From positions 46,229,260-46,293,259 of the forward strand of contig NC_065530.1 in the NCBI RefSeq assembly GCF_020184175.1: 64,000 bases of DNA, given 5' to 3'. Both the position numbers and the translations under genes were made by a program. This DNA is from Aphis gossypii. Taxonomy: Eukaryota; Arthropoda; Insecta; Hemiptera; Aphididae. The notes beneath the pieces were generated by a model. That model was not told where the DNA came from. It was given only the letters and a program-made list of their open reading frames with translations, and searched no databases. Shown here in pieces: positions 36,561 through 49,558 of this stretch (positions are counted from its first letter, which is position 1; each line of letters opens with the position of its first letter).

Positions 36561-36886
36561 GTATATAAAACCGTAAAACAATTGACAATATTATTCGTGT
36601 CGTGCTCGTATAATACACTACACCTAATATATTACAAAAACCGACATTCCATTGTATATATATTATATACACATAATATAATATAATCCCGCGAGTGAGG
36701 GTATATAGCGATATATAGCTGGTTACTGGGAATTTAATAAAATTAACACGTCTCGACGCGTATTTCATACCGTGTATAGGTGTATTATATTGTACATAGT
36801 ACTGTATATTATTGTTTCGACTCGATTTTCGACATTCTATTTTATTTATATACGCTATATTTTATACCCGTGACTTTACTTTTTAG

Positions 36887-37058
36887 TCACACCGGCGGCG
36901 ACGGCGACGCATTGAGTTGTTCGGTTTACCTGCCGCAGATTCAAAATCGTTTCAAACATCTAATAATAATAATATATGTGTGCACACTACAATATGTTAT
37001 GATATCCTATATGGGATATTTTTATTTTAGTTTCAAGAAAATATATAATATTTTTTAA
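36887..37058 (+). CDS. Possible exon after pyrimidine-rich acceptor
   Basis: gactttactttttag (AG 36885-36886) is a good 3' splice site. The plus frame that follows reads HTGGDGDALSCSVYLPQIQN and RFKHL, then degenerates into isoleucine/tyrosine codons from an AT repeat before stopping at 37058. Only the first 25 codons look protein-like. No family recognised. Confidence 0.15.
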
Positions 37059-37079
37059 ACACTAGGGAATTTAGTTATT

Positions 37080-39520
37080 CCTCGACTAGTGCGGAGATAT
37101 TTATAACGATGACCCATGGCTCAACAATTTTACGATTTCATCAAACTGTTAATAATTTTTAAAAATGTAAATTTCAGTGATATAATTATTTGCCCCGAAG
37201 AAATAGTACCTATCCGAAAATTGAAATTAGAAGTACAACTGTTTTAATATTAATAATATATACTTATAAAATATTTTAGAATACTAATTTACATCATTTA
37301 ATACCTACCATTAATAAAGTATATATAATATATATGCAATACTACGAAGTTGTAAATTAAGTATAATGTTATTATTAATTTCATATGTATAATTTAACAT
37401 TTAATAGATGTAATTCATGTTTACATAAAGCTTCTAAACGTTTTGAAATATTTCAATTAATCGAAGTTTTTTTAGTGCAAAATAAAAAAATTAAACCTAA
37501 ATTTAAGTATAATCCAAATCAATTTTTAGTTATTTTTATAAAACTTTCAAGAAAAATGTGTTTAATAAGTTAAAATGTTAAATTAAATAATATTAGATGC
37601 TTTTTTAAATTTTTAGCAATTGAGCAGAATAAACACAATTATTACTATTATATTTTCCATAATAAGAGATATTTATATGCAAACTAAAATATATACATTT
37701 ATTTCTATCATATTTGTGAATCTTGTATTGGTTTTATAAAATAATTTTAACAAACCGTACAATAATATGATATGTATCTATAATATAATATAATATGTTA
37801 ATTATGTATATTATATATTATATTTCGTAAACTTTGATCAGTTATGATCTAAAGACCACTATTTTTAACAAAATCTATTCTAACACGTTCCGAAATCCAT
37901 TTTTTTTATTTTCAAATGCTCTTATATTGCTCTGATATGCGCAATAATGTTATGAAATAAAATAATAATTTTATTCTATAATTTTCTCGTTATGTACAAT
38001 TTAAATTTAAATTTAATATATATTCAATAATTTCAATGGCAATATTAAAATATGTTTATTTTTCAGTCACAGATGAGTTGATTCATTGAATCGTGATTAT
38101 AATATTATGCACTTGCAACAAACAGTAAAACAGTAATATAATAGATATGTAGTTTTTATATATATATAAATGTTGTAATAATGATATATTACGAGTTAAT
38201 ATACCATGTATAGCTATGTAGGTAAAAATACGTATCAAATGCAGTTCTATATCAAATAAAATTAATAAATATAAATTATAATTATACTATGCGTATGCCT
38301 ATTCCTATGCCTGTGTATACGAGTTCTATCTATACCACATATTATATACAAAAACAATGTTTAAGACGTGTAGTACAAAAAAAATTCTTATCCATCTCAT
38401 CAGTCATTATCACGTCATAACATAACACATTTTACTCTGTTATATTTTAAGAACTAAAGTGAATCGACCGATAATCAAATTTAAAGATACATAATATTAT
38501 TTAAATATTATCTAGGGCCATATACATAGTTTATTTTTGAAATTTATATTATTAAGCAAGTTATGATGATTTTAAAAATGTTATATATTTAGGGTTGATA
38601 GAGTAGGTATACTTATAAAGAATTATTTCTTGAGTGTTCGACGTCTGACCCATTTGACGTAAAAAAATACTCAATAATACTATCATATATACATACATTA
38701 TACAATATACATGTATACATTGGAATGTGCATCATAATAGGTGTGTATAGTATGTACAGGATTAATATCGGCTGCGATATTCATGTGTTGAGGCCGTTGA
38801 GGGTATTATGTAATCGTAATTTTTCGCTAGTTCGATGTGTCTTCAAGTATTATATGATACTAACAATACCTACTAGAAAAATAATTATTGTAGCCCAAAC
38901 TGATTATTACTTTGGAAACATCTGTTCCGTGTTGGTACCTATTCAAAAAGTTGAGGCGAAAATTTTCACGCGTTATTGCACTTCTAAGATTATTATCAAA
39001 TAAGTATAGGTACACTTATAATTATTTTTAATAACAAAAAAGTATATACATATAGTTTAAAGATATACATCATATACTTAATCTTATTAGTGCGTGTATT
39101 AAACGAGTGTACTTATATAATATATAACTATATTAAAACAGTTCTCAAAATTGGTAAATTGGATTTTATAAAATAAATAATAATCTCATGACTCAATGTT
39201 AACACCATCAGATAGATTGGATAGCGGAACATCTAACATGGGTCAATCACAAAAATAAAATATAACTGGCGCTAGTATACATAATATAGTATTTAAATTT
39301 TAAGTTATGATACATTATTTATTCTTATATATAGTACCTATTAAATATATAGCACCCGTACGAGTGTATGACTCACCTTATAGTTGTGTAAATCGTAGGT
39401 AATAGTAGTAATCTTTTCAACTGTTTTGAGTCCTGCAATACACTCCGAAAGTCCGAAATCGCGCTTTATGACACTTTAATAATATGCATACTGCGCCTAA
39501 GGCATTCAGGTTGTACAGTC
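37080..39520. other. AT-rich desert
   Basis: Contains a 62-codon ATG-initiated plus frame (37385-37573, starting MYNLTFNRCNSCLHKASKRF) with no recognisable family and AT-rich codons, and a 92-codon plus frame (38725-39003) without an ATG at its start. Both are probably chance. No repeat end was supported. Confidence 0.5.
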
Positions 39521-39529
39521 TTTGATTAA

Positions 39530-39640
39530 TCAGTGATTAAGAGTTAATCAGCTGATAACAGATTTTTAACCGGCCAAATTCGGCCGATTAAATTATTGTT
39601 AACTTTAATCGGAGATGGTACATAACTAGCCCTAAGTACG
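39530..39640. repeat. TTAATC/GATTAA-rich repeat with GGCC palindrome
   Basis: GATTAATCAGTGATTAAGAG is followed by further GATTAA/TTAATC words and by CGGCCAAATTCGGCCG, a GGCC inverted repeat. The next phrase, taatcggagatggtaca, looks like dispersed repeat sequence. No ends were resolved. The TAAT density could also attract homeodomain proteins. Confidence 0.3.
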
Positions 39641-39779
39641 CGTGAATATATTAGGTTAACCTGTTAACTTAAATTAATATCCTTCCTTATTATATGTATA
39701 AAAGAACAGGCCTTTTTTATATTCTCATTTTTTGACGACGCTATTTAACTTTTTTCCAATTTTTCTTCACAGAATTGTT

Positions 39780-40365
39780 CCAAATACTTTCCTTAGGTTA
39801 AGTGTCGCCACGTCACCCGATTTTCAACATTTTGATTTTAAAGGGTTAGTAAAATAAATAAATAATATATAAGTCAGATTGTTTTACCAATACTTTATAA
39901 AAACCATGAGGTGGAACATCATTGTATCTTATCCACCGTAGTACAAAAAAATTGATATATAACTTTGAAACTTAAGGGTTAAAAATTATAAACTTGGGTA
40001 GGTATATATATCTCGCGATGTGCGCAATCCACCACAGGTCTACTTGAGCAGTATATTGTACTGCTTGCATAATCATAAGAGGGTCTCACGGGCAACGCCA
40101 AGATAAATGGCTATAATATAACCGCTGGCTATGATAAACAATGATAGATCTAGGCTTGCAATTTACACGGTACATATTTATACCACAAATGTATAGCATT
40201 TTAAAGTGGTGCTTGTACAATTTTGTTGAGATTCCATATGGTCAATGAAAATGTCTAAGTTTTAAACACCGTTAAACCGAATATTTTTATTAAATTAATC
40301 AAAGGTCGAATCATATTATGGAATTGGCATTTTTAACGAGCAACGAAGTGCACGGGGTCAGCTAG
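39780..40365 (+). mobile_element. Helitron-like 3' end (AACGAAGTGCACGGGGTCAGCTAG)
   Basis: The tail AACGAGCAACGAAGTGCA, then CGGGGTCAGCTAG, ends in CTAG at 40362-40365 followed by T, the terminal rule of Helitrons (CTRR, insertion between A and T). Similar endings are familiar from arthropod Helitrons. Upstream, AGCAGTATATTGTACTGCT near 40048-40068 forms a small palindrome and the interval is less AT-biased than its flanks. The 5' TC end and any Rep/helicase sequence were not found, so this is at best a non-autonomous fragment. The left limit is a guess. Confidence 0.4.
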
Positions 40366-40874
40366 TTATAATATATATATAATAATAATCGTATACGATG
40401 TGGTTTACTCGTTGCTGGTCTTGCAGTCCCGCCATTTGTAATAACGATAATGGTACCTACATAGAAAACGATATAATTACGCGTTTGTATTATATAGGTA
40501 AAAGTACGTTGGTATACGCCCCTTAAATTAGTGCTATCGGACATTGCATAGCGCATATATAGACTGCAGTTTTGCACGTAAAAAAACAAATTTCAAAGCC
40601 TTTTTATGTACCTATATATATATATATATTTATAGATGACGATCACGAGTTCTCGGATTCGCTTAAACTAGTGGAATATAATATATATATATATGATGTA
40701 AAGAAAAATAGGAACGAATTATAAAAAATATATAAGTATATATAGACGAATTAGCTGACCGGCTGTCGTTGCGGTAGTGGTCAAATAGACTGCGGAGGGG
40801 CACGAGTAGACAGTATATACCATATAATATAGTTTAGTCGTCCGTAAGCAGTCGTTCTTGCTTTTACGCGTACC

Positions 40875-40907
40875 TATATAATGATCGGTTTTACGGCAAT
40901 AAATCAG
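40875..40907 (+). promoter_or_regulatory. Candidate core promoter: TATATAAT and TCAG initiator at canonical spacing
   Basis: TATATAAT starts at 40875. The initiator-like TCAG has its A at 40906, exactly 31 bp downstream, the canonical TATA-to-start distance. Immediately downstream lies the most GC/CpG-rich segment of this region (CCGCGGCCTCG to about 40985), as in a 5' leader. No DPE motif is seen. The frame downstream (40915-41151) is proline-rich, starts at a non-ATG codon and is not convincing as a protein. Confidence 0.3.
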
Positions 40908-41655
40908 CAGCTCGTTGCCCCGCGGCCTCGTCGCACACGCAGTCCGCGCGCCGCCGCCGCCGGTTCAACCGCCACCATCACATAGTATGCACGACAGTCC
41001 ACGTAGAGTCCTTTTTTTTATTTATCCTCCTCCCCCGCCACCACCGACCTCTACTGCCGTCGCCACCTTCGACTTGGAACGGAAAAAAATTAAGACCACG
41101 CGCACAAAACAAAATATATATTGTATATACATATATTATTATTGTAAATAAATGTATTCCGCCTATTTTCCGACGTGCGGTATAATAATATAATATATTA
41201 TAATAAAATCGAAGAAAAAATTTCGTTCGTATATATTATTATAACACGTCTCTATATACGACGTTTAGGTACATGCGCGCTTTAGATCTCGTCGTCTGAT
41301 CATATCGTTGCGGTTATTGGTATATAGGTACCTGCAATATATATTTATATATACATTATACGTATAGGTATATGCGCGGTATCGATCTCGGTAGATCCGC
41401 CCGAATGGCTGAGAATAATATATATTTTATTATTATTGTTGCGGTTGCTGCGTTGCTGCGCGTATATTTTATTACCGCGCGAGGCGGCGGGAACCCAATA
41501 ATTAGTACGCGGCGCGAGGAGACTTGAACGCTCGCGCTCCGCGCTGGTCACCACGGTACGGGCGCGTCGTTATCACTTGACGTTATCAGCGATCGATTGT
41601 TAATCATAAACCGTATAATAATATAACTTGTATACGTATTATATTAGTATGTGTC

Positions 41656-41676
41656 GTGTGTGTGTGTGTGTGTGTG
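41656..41676. repeat. (GT)n microsatellite
   Basis: About ten GT units, directly visible. Confidence 0.9.
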
Positions 41677-42259
41677 CACGCATCGTGCTTGCATTAAGTA
41701 TAAATGTTGTAAAATATTATGTATATGTGTATAGACGTATAGTTTATATGCGATGTAGTCGCCACCGCCGGCTAAACACGGTCCGAGTCTCTCGCGCGCG
41801 CGCGACCGCTCATTTCGTGTATATATGGTATATAAGTATTTTTTAATATAATAATTATTGTTATTACCGTCGCGCGTTTATCGCGTATACATATAATATA
41901 TATACGTATAATTTATATACGCGGCTGCACGGGGTGAACGTCGTATAGGCTATACACCCTCAGGGTATAAACCGTCCTGGGTCAGGTGTTTCGCTGCCCC
42001 GACGAAGACGACGATGTAGACACCCACAACCGCCGACGCGCCCGAGTGTATAGGCACTTACACCGCCATCGTATATATTTATTATTATACATAGGAATAT
42101 ATATATATAATACGAAGTTGTGTGTGTGCGTATTGTTTTATATACACTTATATATATATATAGGTACACAGGTGTACTTGCTGCAGTACGTTTTTAGGAA
42201 ATATGATGTAGGTATATTGTTTACTTATACTTTAGTAGTGTGTACAGGTATAAAGAATC

Positions 42260-45200
42260 GGAGGAGTCTATTAGTTTTGAATCTTGATCGATAGTTCAAG
42301 AATGGGAGGAGGTGCGAGTTTTTAAGCTTTGAAAATATAGTGTTATATAATATATGAGCGTACCTACAACAAAATACAAATAAGATACTTATAGTAGCTG
42401 AATAAATATAATAGTACTATAATAATAGATAATAATACTTAGCGACAAAAGTATAATACATATATATGTAGATAAATTATTACAGGTATAAGTATTTTGT
42501 ATATACCTATATAATATTTAACACATTAATATGTGCATATCATTTTCCGTGCATGATTTTAAACAATTTTAAATTACAATCTCATTATACAGCATACAAA
42601 TTATGAAATTTAATATTTTTAAGAGTTCAACATAATCTCATCTTGACATTTTTTGAAAATTTAATCTCAAAAAAATGTTATATCTATTTAAATTTAAAAT
42701 GTTTTTATGAATATAATAATAAATAATACATCCGAGATCATTCAAATCAATTTAATTTAAAAATATTATGTTCTATAGTTTTTATGTTTTATATTAGGAG
42801 ATTTTATTGTAAAATAATTAAAAACGATTTTGCATGATTATACATTTTGTATATTTTTGAGAGGGCCAGAAAGAAAAAACAAAACTAGGTACTCTAACTA
42901 TTATACTACACAGACATCCTGCTTTTAATATTATAATAATAATGTGAAATATAAAATATCATTATTATAATAAATTACTATGGAATAATTTTAGTTATAA
43001 CAACATTGCGATTTTCAGCCAAAGATACAAAAATACTTTATGTTTAAAAATATAACTCAGCATAAAAGCTAGGTATTAAATTAAAAATTGAATTAGGTAA
43101 TGAAAGAACATTAGGACAATTGATACAGAACTTACTTATTAACACAAAATAGAATTTAAAAATAATATTCATATAATATCATATCATATAAATATACTGA
43201 ATTATAATATAAACTATTGAGTCCTCTACGGCTGTACATACACAAATTGTATAAATCGAATGGGTAAATGTCATTTTTTTCTCTTAATATAGTTTGATAA
43301 CTTAAATATATAAGAACTTATACCTATAAAAAAAATTATAAAAACAATGATACCTATATAGGTTTATATCTTTTCGAAATGTAGTGACTTTTATAAATAA
43401 TTGTATAAAAAGCAAATAAGCTAGTTGGTTATATATTAACGTTTATGCTAAAATATATTTTAATCGAATGAAATATTCAAATTATTTCTTGGTTGTATAA
43501 ATAGAGGAGACTACGAGTCACTAAATTGCCAAACCAGGTCTATAAATGTATTAAATTACTATGCTGAAAATATTTTATTCTTATACAAGTCACTACTTCA
43601 TTATAGACTTAGTATAAGCTGTTTATACACCGATTATGCACAATTTTATAGTTTACATCGAAAAGGGAGATCTCTATTCGTGTTGACGTGCGATGATATT
43701 TTGTATTGTGTAGGTATATGATATAATATGAAACATATAATTTGTATGTTCAATTTTCAACAATTCTTTCCCAAACACGATGACACGATGTCACACACAC
43801 AATTCAACTAATTATACATGGGAACAAATATGAAAAAGCATAAAGGACACTGTAAAAAGTCAATATTAAATATTATATTATTTAAATGCTTTTTTTATCT
43901 ATGTATAATGTATATAACTATATAAGTAATAATAGTAACACGCTCTCGCCGAATAGATTTTTATCGTAAAACAGCTGAACCCTCTCTCTTCAGCTAAAAC
44001 TATGAGTTGCGGCCTACTCAATCAAATATTAAATAAGTTGCATGCAAAGTAGGAATTTATTTACTATATATGTAATAATGTATAGAAGTATGAATGTCCA
44101 TTGTAGGCGGACAATACAGAAATAATCATTATTTTTATTGTATATGTTATATTTTGTTTGATTCTTTGATACAATTTACCAAAAATTCCCGGGAAATGTA
44201 TAGAATATGAAATTATAATTAGAACTTTATTTAAAAGTAACTACAAATTAAAGAGTGAAATAATTTTATTAGCAGAGTAAAAATATAATAAATTTAATTT
44301 TTTTTAAAAAAAGTAAGGTGGGCTGTTGACTACTCAGTAGACTACTACAGTGTTAGGTGTAGTAAGTTACTATTATAAGAGGAAGTCAGAGCAATATTTG
44401 TTTTTTCTTAATTCATCCGAAACAGATAAACGCATTCACTTGAAATTGTTTTTATAATTTATGAGTCAACTTAGTAAAATCACCATTCTACACAAATTGA
44501 CGAAATTGTAAAGGATAATATTTTTGAGGGTTTAACAGTTTAATTTATCGGTTTTTAATTTTATTATTAGGTATTTTATATTTTCCATTTATATAATGGA
44601 AAAAATTATTAATTTTAATTTATAATAAATTATTTTTGACAGTTACTTAGACAAATCGGTGTGTTAGTATTGTTAGGTATACACTCAATAATATTATTTC
44701 TTTAAATTTTTTGTTTTTGTGATACGTAATAATTTTACTCTAAGATTACTTCGAACCACGGTATGTTATTATTATAAATTATAATATACCATGCTTAGAA
44801 CATTCAAATAATTATGAATGCATTTTGTCCATATTGTGCTTGGATAAAAGAGAGAAAAAAATAGTTCACCGAATAGACGTTAGCTTATACACAGTATAAA
44901 ATATGTAATATTATGTATGACGAAAGTAACTGGCTAACAATTTATACTTTCGGAAACTTTAAAAAGTCAAGATCATAAAAAAAGAGATATCTGAGAATTA
45001 TTATCAAGTGCAATCACAATAAGTGCATTCACTTTATTACCCCGCAGGTCCATAACAATTGATAGTGAATCAAAATAAGCGACCTATATCGCTATATTCA
45101 TTACACAAAATACACATAATAATATAATATAATGAGTAATAAATTAAAGTAGAAAATTAAACACTTAAATTGTACCTAGTTCCAATAACTTTTAATTTTG

Positions 45201-46900
45201 TACACAACTCTATTACATAGTTTATTTACATTATTTAACGTATGTAGTATATGAATATTTGTTTATACCGTCCACGATAAATCGGTATTCGGTAATTTCT
45301 TAAATTTCCGGTCTTTATACAAAATGTTACAATAATAAATTAATAATTATTTATACTGCGACTGCACAAAAATGTTCGGATTTCCCACATAGCCCGAGCC
45401 CGTAAAATAAACATTCCCATGTGCATACTAATTTTATTATTAGATAACTTACTAAACACTATTTAAACTAACAGTATAATATTATATTATACATACTTAA
45501 TACTTTTATTGTTATCCCACAAACACAGTCCATGAAGATTTTTAAAGAATTTTCAACATTTTTCTAGTGATCATTTTTATATTATCATTCACCTCCTATA
45601 TAAAATATGTTTGTAAATATTTATATCACTTAACTGTATATATTATATATTTTATAAAAATCGGAGTACCTACATTAAAATTATTGCAGATCAGTGGTTC
45701 TCAATACAACACAAGGCATGGGGAGCTTAAGTAAATTTTCTACTATTAGTTGATACCACTTGTTTCCTCTTGTGTAAGTACAAAATAAACAGTACTGACA
45801 AGTATTTTGAAAATTTTTTCTTAACTTATTTATTGACACCAAACTAATTTGAGTAAAAAAAATAATACAAATTCAAATTTTGTTATTTAATCGATATGAA
45901 AAAATATAATTAATTTAATTTAAAGTAATAAATGTGAGTGGTAATAAATGAGTGTGGTTTATTAGTACGTTCTTCTTCGACTAGTGGAATTCTTGGAATT
46001 ATGCTGTTTCTGTTGCCTATTACAGTGTAGATATTCGAACATATTTTATTCAAAACGGTTGAAACTTGAAAGGACTAAAATAACGCTAAACGTACAAGAC
46101 GTCAATACAATTTATATGTTATAACATATTCTCATTTCTCGAAATAAACCTAATTGTTTTCGTTTTTATCGTGCTGTATATTATAATTTAAATATCAGCT
46201 GCAGTAGTTAATTTGAAAATTTTAATTTTCGAGTAATGGGTAAGACTTGATTGTATAATATATTATAGTAAACGAATTATTCTTAAAAGGTGTGAATTAT
46301 GCAAACAGTACGACTGTTTCATGTATACATATTAAACATAAACGCAAGTATCCGTACTCATTACCTACTCGTCAACATTTTAATTAAAACGACGTTTTAC
46401 ATAACAATATAACGTTGTCCATCTCGACGAAGCAGCTGTCTTATTTTTTCGTTTATGCGTTTTTGAACAATTACCTCGTATATTATATGAGTAAAACATA
46501 ACGTGCGTTACATCGGACTACACAAAATGTTCTTAAAAAATATTACGGTGTACGCGTATAATTCGTTTAAAATCTAAAACGCTGATCTGCTTTTCCCGGT
46601 TTTATCTTTTCTATCCGTCACTATCGTGTTTAGTCTCTTGTAAATGATCGCTTTTTTTTTTTGACTATGTACTACATGTTTATGGTTTAAATAAAAATCG
46701 ATATTACGCGTGTATGCGCCACATAACCGGATAAGCTGATTTGTATTCCGCCGTCAAAGTCCGTACGTCAAAGAATACCACTCACGGTACACGCTATATC
46801 ATTCTCGGTGTTATATAGGAGGTATCGACGTTTCATCGTAAATTTCCCAATTTAACAACTAACAATGCGGTCAATAGTCAATACGCATATAATATTACAA
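42260..46900. other. AT-rich desert
   Basis: About 4.6 kb of AT-rich DNA. I note a small hairpin CAGCTGAA...TTCAGCT near 43972-43996 and a GC-balanced patch at 46.40-46.81 kb, but no exon, RNA gene or transposon end. Confidence 0.55.
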
Positions 46901-46980
46901 TATTATTACGGTCGACTAATATAATATTATTGTTATACGCGTGTCGTATCGATATCGGTTCTGTACAATTGTATTTTCTG

Positions 46981-47211
46981 ATGTTTCGGTTTTCCTCTGA
47001 TAATTATTACATAGCAATATATTACGATGGAAATAGAGATCAATTGACCTTCGAACGAAATATAACAATAATAATGAATAATAATATATTATTTTGTTTA
47101 GTTTCACCGACCGAAATGCACGACGTTTGTCTAAAAATAAAATGTCACTCGGTCTACGTTGTATTATGTTTTACGTTCTCCGCCCGACTTTTTTTTGTTT
47201 GTCACACATAA
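46981..47211 (+). CDS. Small ORF, 76 codons, unknown
   Basis: ATG at 46981, TAA at 47209-47211. The product starts MFRFSSDNYYIAIYYDGNRD, then QLTFERNITIIMNNN, and ends with a cysteine-rich hydrophobic stretch (VVLCFTFSARLFFVCHT). The start context is poor (tctgATG). A non-ATG extension to 46930 exists. A minus-strand frame of 63 codons overlaps. No family recognised. Confidence 0.15.
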   Translation: MFRFSSDNYYIAIYYDGNRDQLTFERNITIIMNNNILFCLVSPTEMHDVCLKIKCHSVYVVLCFTFSARLFFVCHT

Positions 47212-47219
47212 TATTCGCG

Positions 47220-47712
47220 AGGCTTTCACATTCCAGCACAATCCCCTAACCTAATAAGTGACTAGCAAATAAATACTAACTCCGACTTTAAAGATAATAA
47301 ATAAGTTAAGAACGAATAGAAAGAAAATAGAATGCCTAATTTAATTTAATTGGCGTATTTATTTATAAACTGAAAAATACCCTCAAACACTACATCCAAA
47401 GTCGTAGGATTCAAATATTTTAATACGAAATTCAAATATATAGGTTAATTAATATAAATAGTATAAATTAATATTTTTATGCGACGTATTCTGTAAAAAC
47501 AAATTCAACGTTCTGTATTAACAATAGAAAAATAAATGATACAATATTTTTTTAAATAAATGCAATAATTTTACTATCTCCGTTAAGAATCGTTTATAGA
47601 CAGACCGTAGGATAGATTGTAGGAACGTTAATAATCAACAAGCAAATGGAAACTGCATGTGTAATAATAAAATGTTATTTTCAACAAGAAAAATGCAAAT
47701 ACCAATATACGT
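47220..47712. other. AT-rich interval, no gene
   Basis: AT-rich unique-looking DNA between a possible small ORF and the large repeat. A ccctaacctaa word lies near 47244-47255. Confidence 0.5.
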
Positions 47713-47920
47713 AAAAAAAAAAAGTCGGCAAGTGGGTACCGCTCTGCTGTACATTAGGGGGTGGGGTAGACCTCGGACTAGGGTAGATTAAATTTGAATG
47801 CAATGATAAGTATCATTGTATACGAAAAACGATTCTGAACGGAGATGATTTGTCAGTCTATAATATATTATAATTAAATATTGTCATATATTCTATTTTG
47901 AAACAAATATTCCGATTTCA

Positions 47921-48465
47921 TAAAAATTTAAAACTCAAACGCTCAAAACATTTTTCCTATAATGACTCTTAAATTTTCTCTATAGCTTTTTGAAGCAAAA
48001 CTTATGGAAAATCTTGTATTAAATTTTCTACTCTTAGCTACCTATACAAACAATTTTATGAATTTTGAACTACAAAATAATTTGCAAATATTCATGATTT
48101 TGACGAATTTTCGTCAAAATTTGAACTTCAAATGCTAATAAAAAAAAATTGTGCCTATGTATTCTTATAATTTTTTAATCACTATAATAATAACTTATGA
48201 GGATTTTTGTATTAAATTTTCAAGTATTTTGATAGGGCAAAAAGATTTTATCGACACATAAAAAAACAATTTTCAGAAAAATTGAAAATTTCAGTTGTCT
48301 ATAAGTAGCTCAAAAAAGTCAAAATTTTTGAAAATTAAATCACGTAAAGAAAACGCGAATCTTAATAACTGGTAAAATTTTCAAGTATCTACGACTTATA
48401 CTTTTTGAATAATAACAAATATTTAAAATCGTTTGAGGATAAATCGTTATCGTTACGCTATTTCG
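47921..48465. repeat. Tandem unit 1 (545 bp)
   Basis: First of three units. It holds the 24-nt palindrome with arms ATTTTGACGAA and TTCGTCAAAAT at 48097-48120 and the phrase tgtgcctatgtattcttat. Confidence 0.8.
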
Positions 48466-49012
48466 TTAAAATTTAAAATTCAAACGCACTTAAAATTTTT
48501 CCTATAATGATGCTTCGAGTTTTCTCTATAGATACTTGAAGGTAAACTTATGGAAAACTTAGTGTTGTATTTTTAATCCTTAGTTATAAACACAAAAAAT
48601 TTTATGATTTTTCAACTTCAAATAATTTGCAAATATTCATAATTTTGACGAATTTTCGTCAAAATTTGAACTTCAAATGCTAATAAAAAAAAATTGTGCC
48701 TATGTATTCTTATAATTTTTTAATCACTATAAGAATAATATATGAGGAACTTTGTATAAAATTTTCAAGTATTTTGATAGGGCCAAAAAAATTTTATCGA
48801 CCCTTCAAAAAAATTTTTCAGAAAAATTGAAAATTTCAGTTGTCTATAAATAGCTCAAAAAACTCAAAATATTTTGAAAATTAAATCAAGTAAATAAAAT
48901 GCCAATCTAAATAACTGGTAAAATTTTCAAGTATCCACGACTTATACTTTTTGAATTATAACAAATATCAAAAATCGTTTGAGGCTAAACCGTTATTTAA
49001 CGCGGTTTTGTA
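48466..49012. repeat. Tandem unit 2 (545-546 bp)
   Basis: Second unit, closely matching unit 1. The palindrome recurs at 48642-48665, exactly 545 bp after the first, and tgtgcctatgtattcttat recurs. Confidence 0.8.
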
Positions 49013-49558
49013 AAAATTTAAATTTCAAACACTCATAAAAATTTTTTGTCTGAATCCGGTAGAGTTTTTTTTACAGATATTTGAAGAAAAATGTATGGAG
49101 AACCTTGTACCAAATTTTCAAAACTTAGTTATAAAAGAAAAAAATTTTATGATTTTTCAACTTCAAAATTACTTGCAAATTTTCGCGTTTTCGACAGATT
49201 TCGTAAAAATTTGAACTATAAACTCTTATAAAAAAAAATTGTGACTAACGATTTTTAATTTTTTTTAGCTACAATAAAAACAACTCATAAGGAACCTTGT
49301 ATTAAATTTTCAAAACTTTTTGGTCATCCAAAAATTTTTTATCGACACTTTAAAAAAAATTTCTCAAAAAAATCGAAAATTTCAGTGGTCTATAAATAAC
49401 TCAAAAAAAGTCAAAATTTTTTGAAAATTTAACTATATACAGATACCACTGACATTAACATTTGGTGAAAATTTCAAGTATTTTCAGTGATTAGTTTTTG
49501 AATTACAACCATAAAAAAAAATCGATTTGGTCGAAAACTGGTTTTGCGTAAAAATTGC
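49013..49558. repeat. Tandem unit 3 (about 546 bp, diverged)
   Basis: Third unit. The palindrome has decayed (gttttcgacagatttcgtaa) but the order of words is kept. It is followed by the element's right terminal region. Confidence 0.7.

Larger units (their letters stand above)
40700..42250. promoter_or_regulatory. CpG-bearing island with microsatellites
   Basis: GC/CpG-rich blocks at 40.75-41.10, 41.25-41.60, 41.75-41.82 and 41.92-42.06 kb alternate with TA, TG and ATT repeats. Multiple short frames on both strands (for example 69 codons minus at 41345-41554 beginning at GTG with TSAERERSSLLAPRTNYWV) reflect low stop density. It is best read as a promoter-type or regulatory region. Confidence 0.35.

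Noticed and set aside
41960..42294. Frames of 69 (minus) and 102 codons (plus)
   Set aside because: Overlapping frames on both strands through TA repeats. The plus frame starts at a non-ATG codon and has no recognisable motif.
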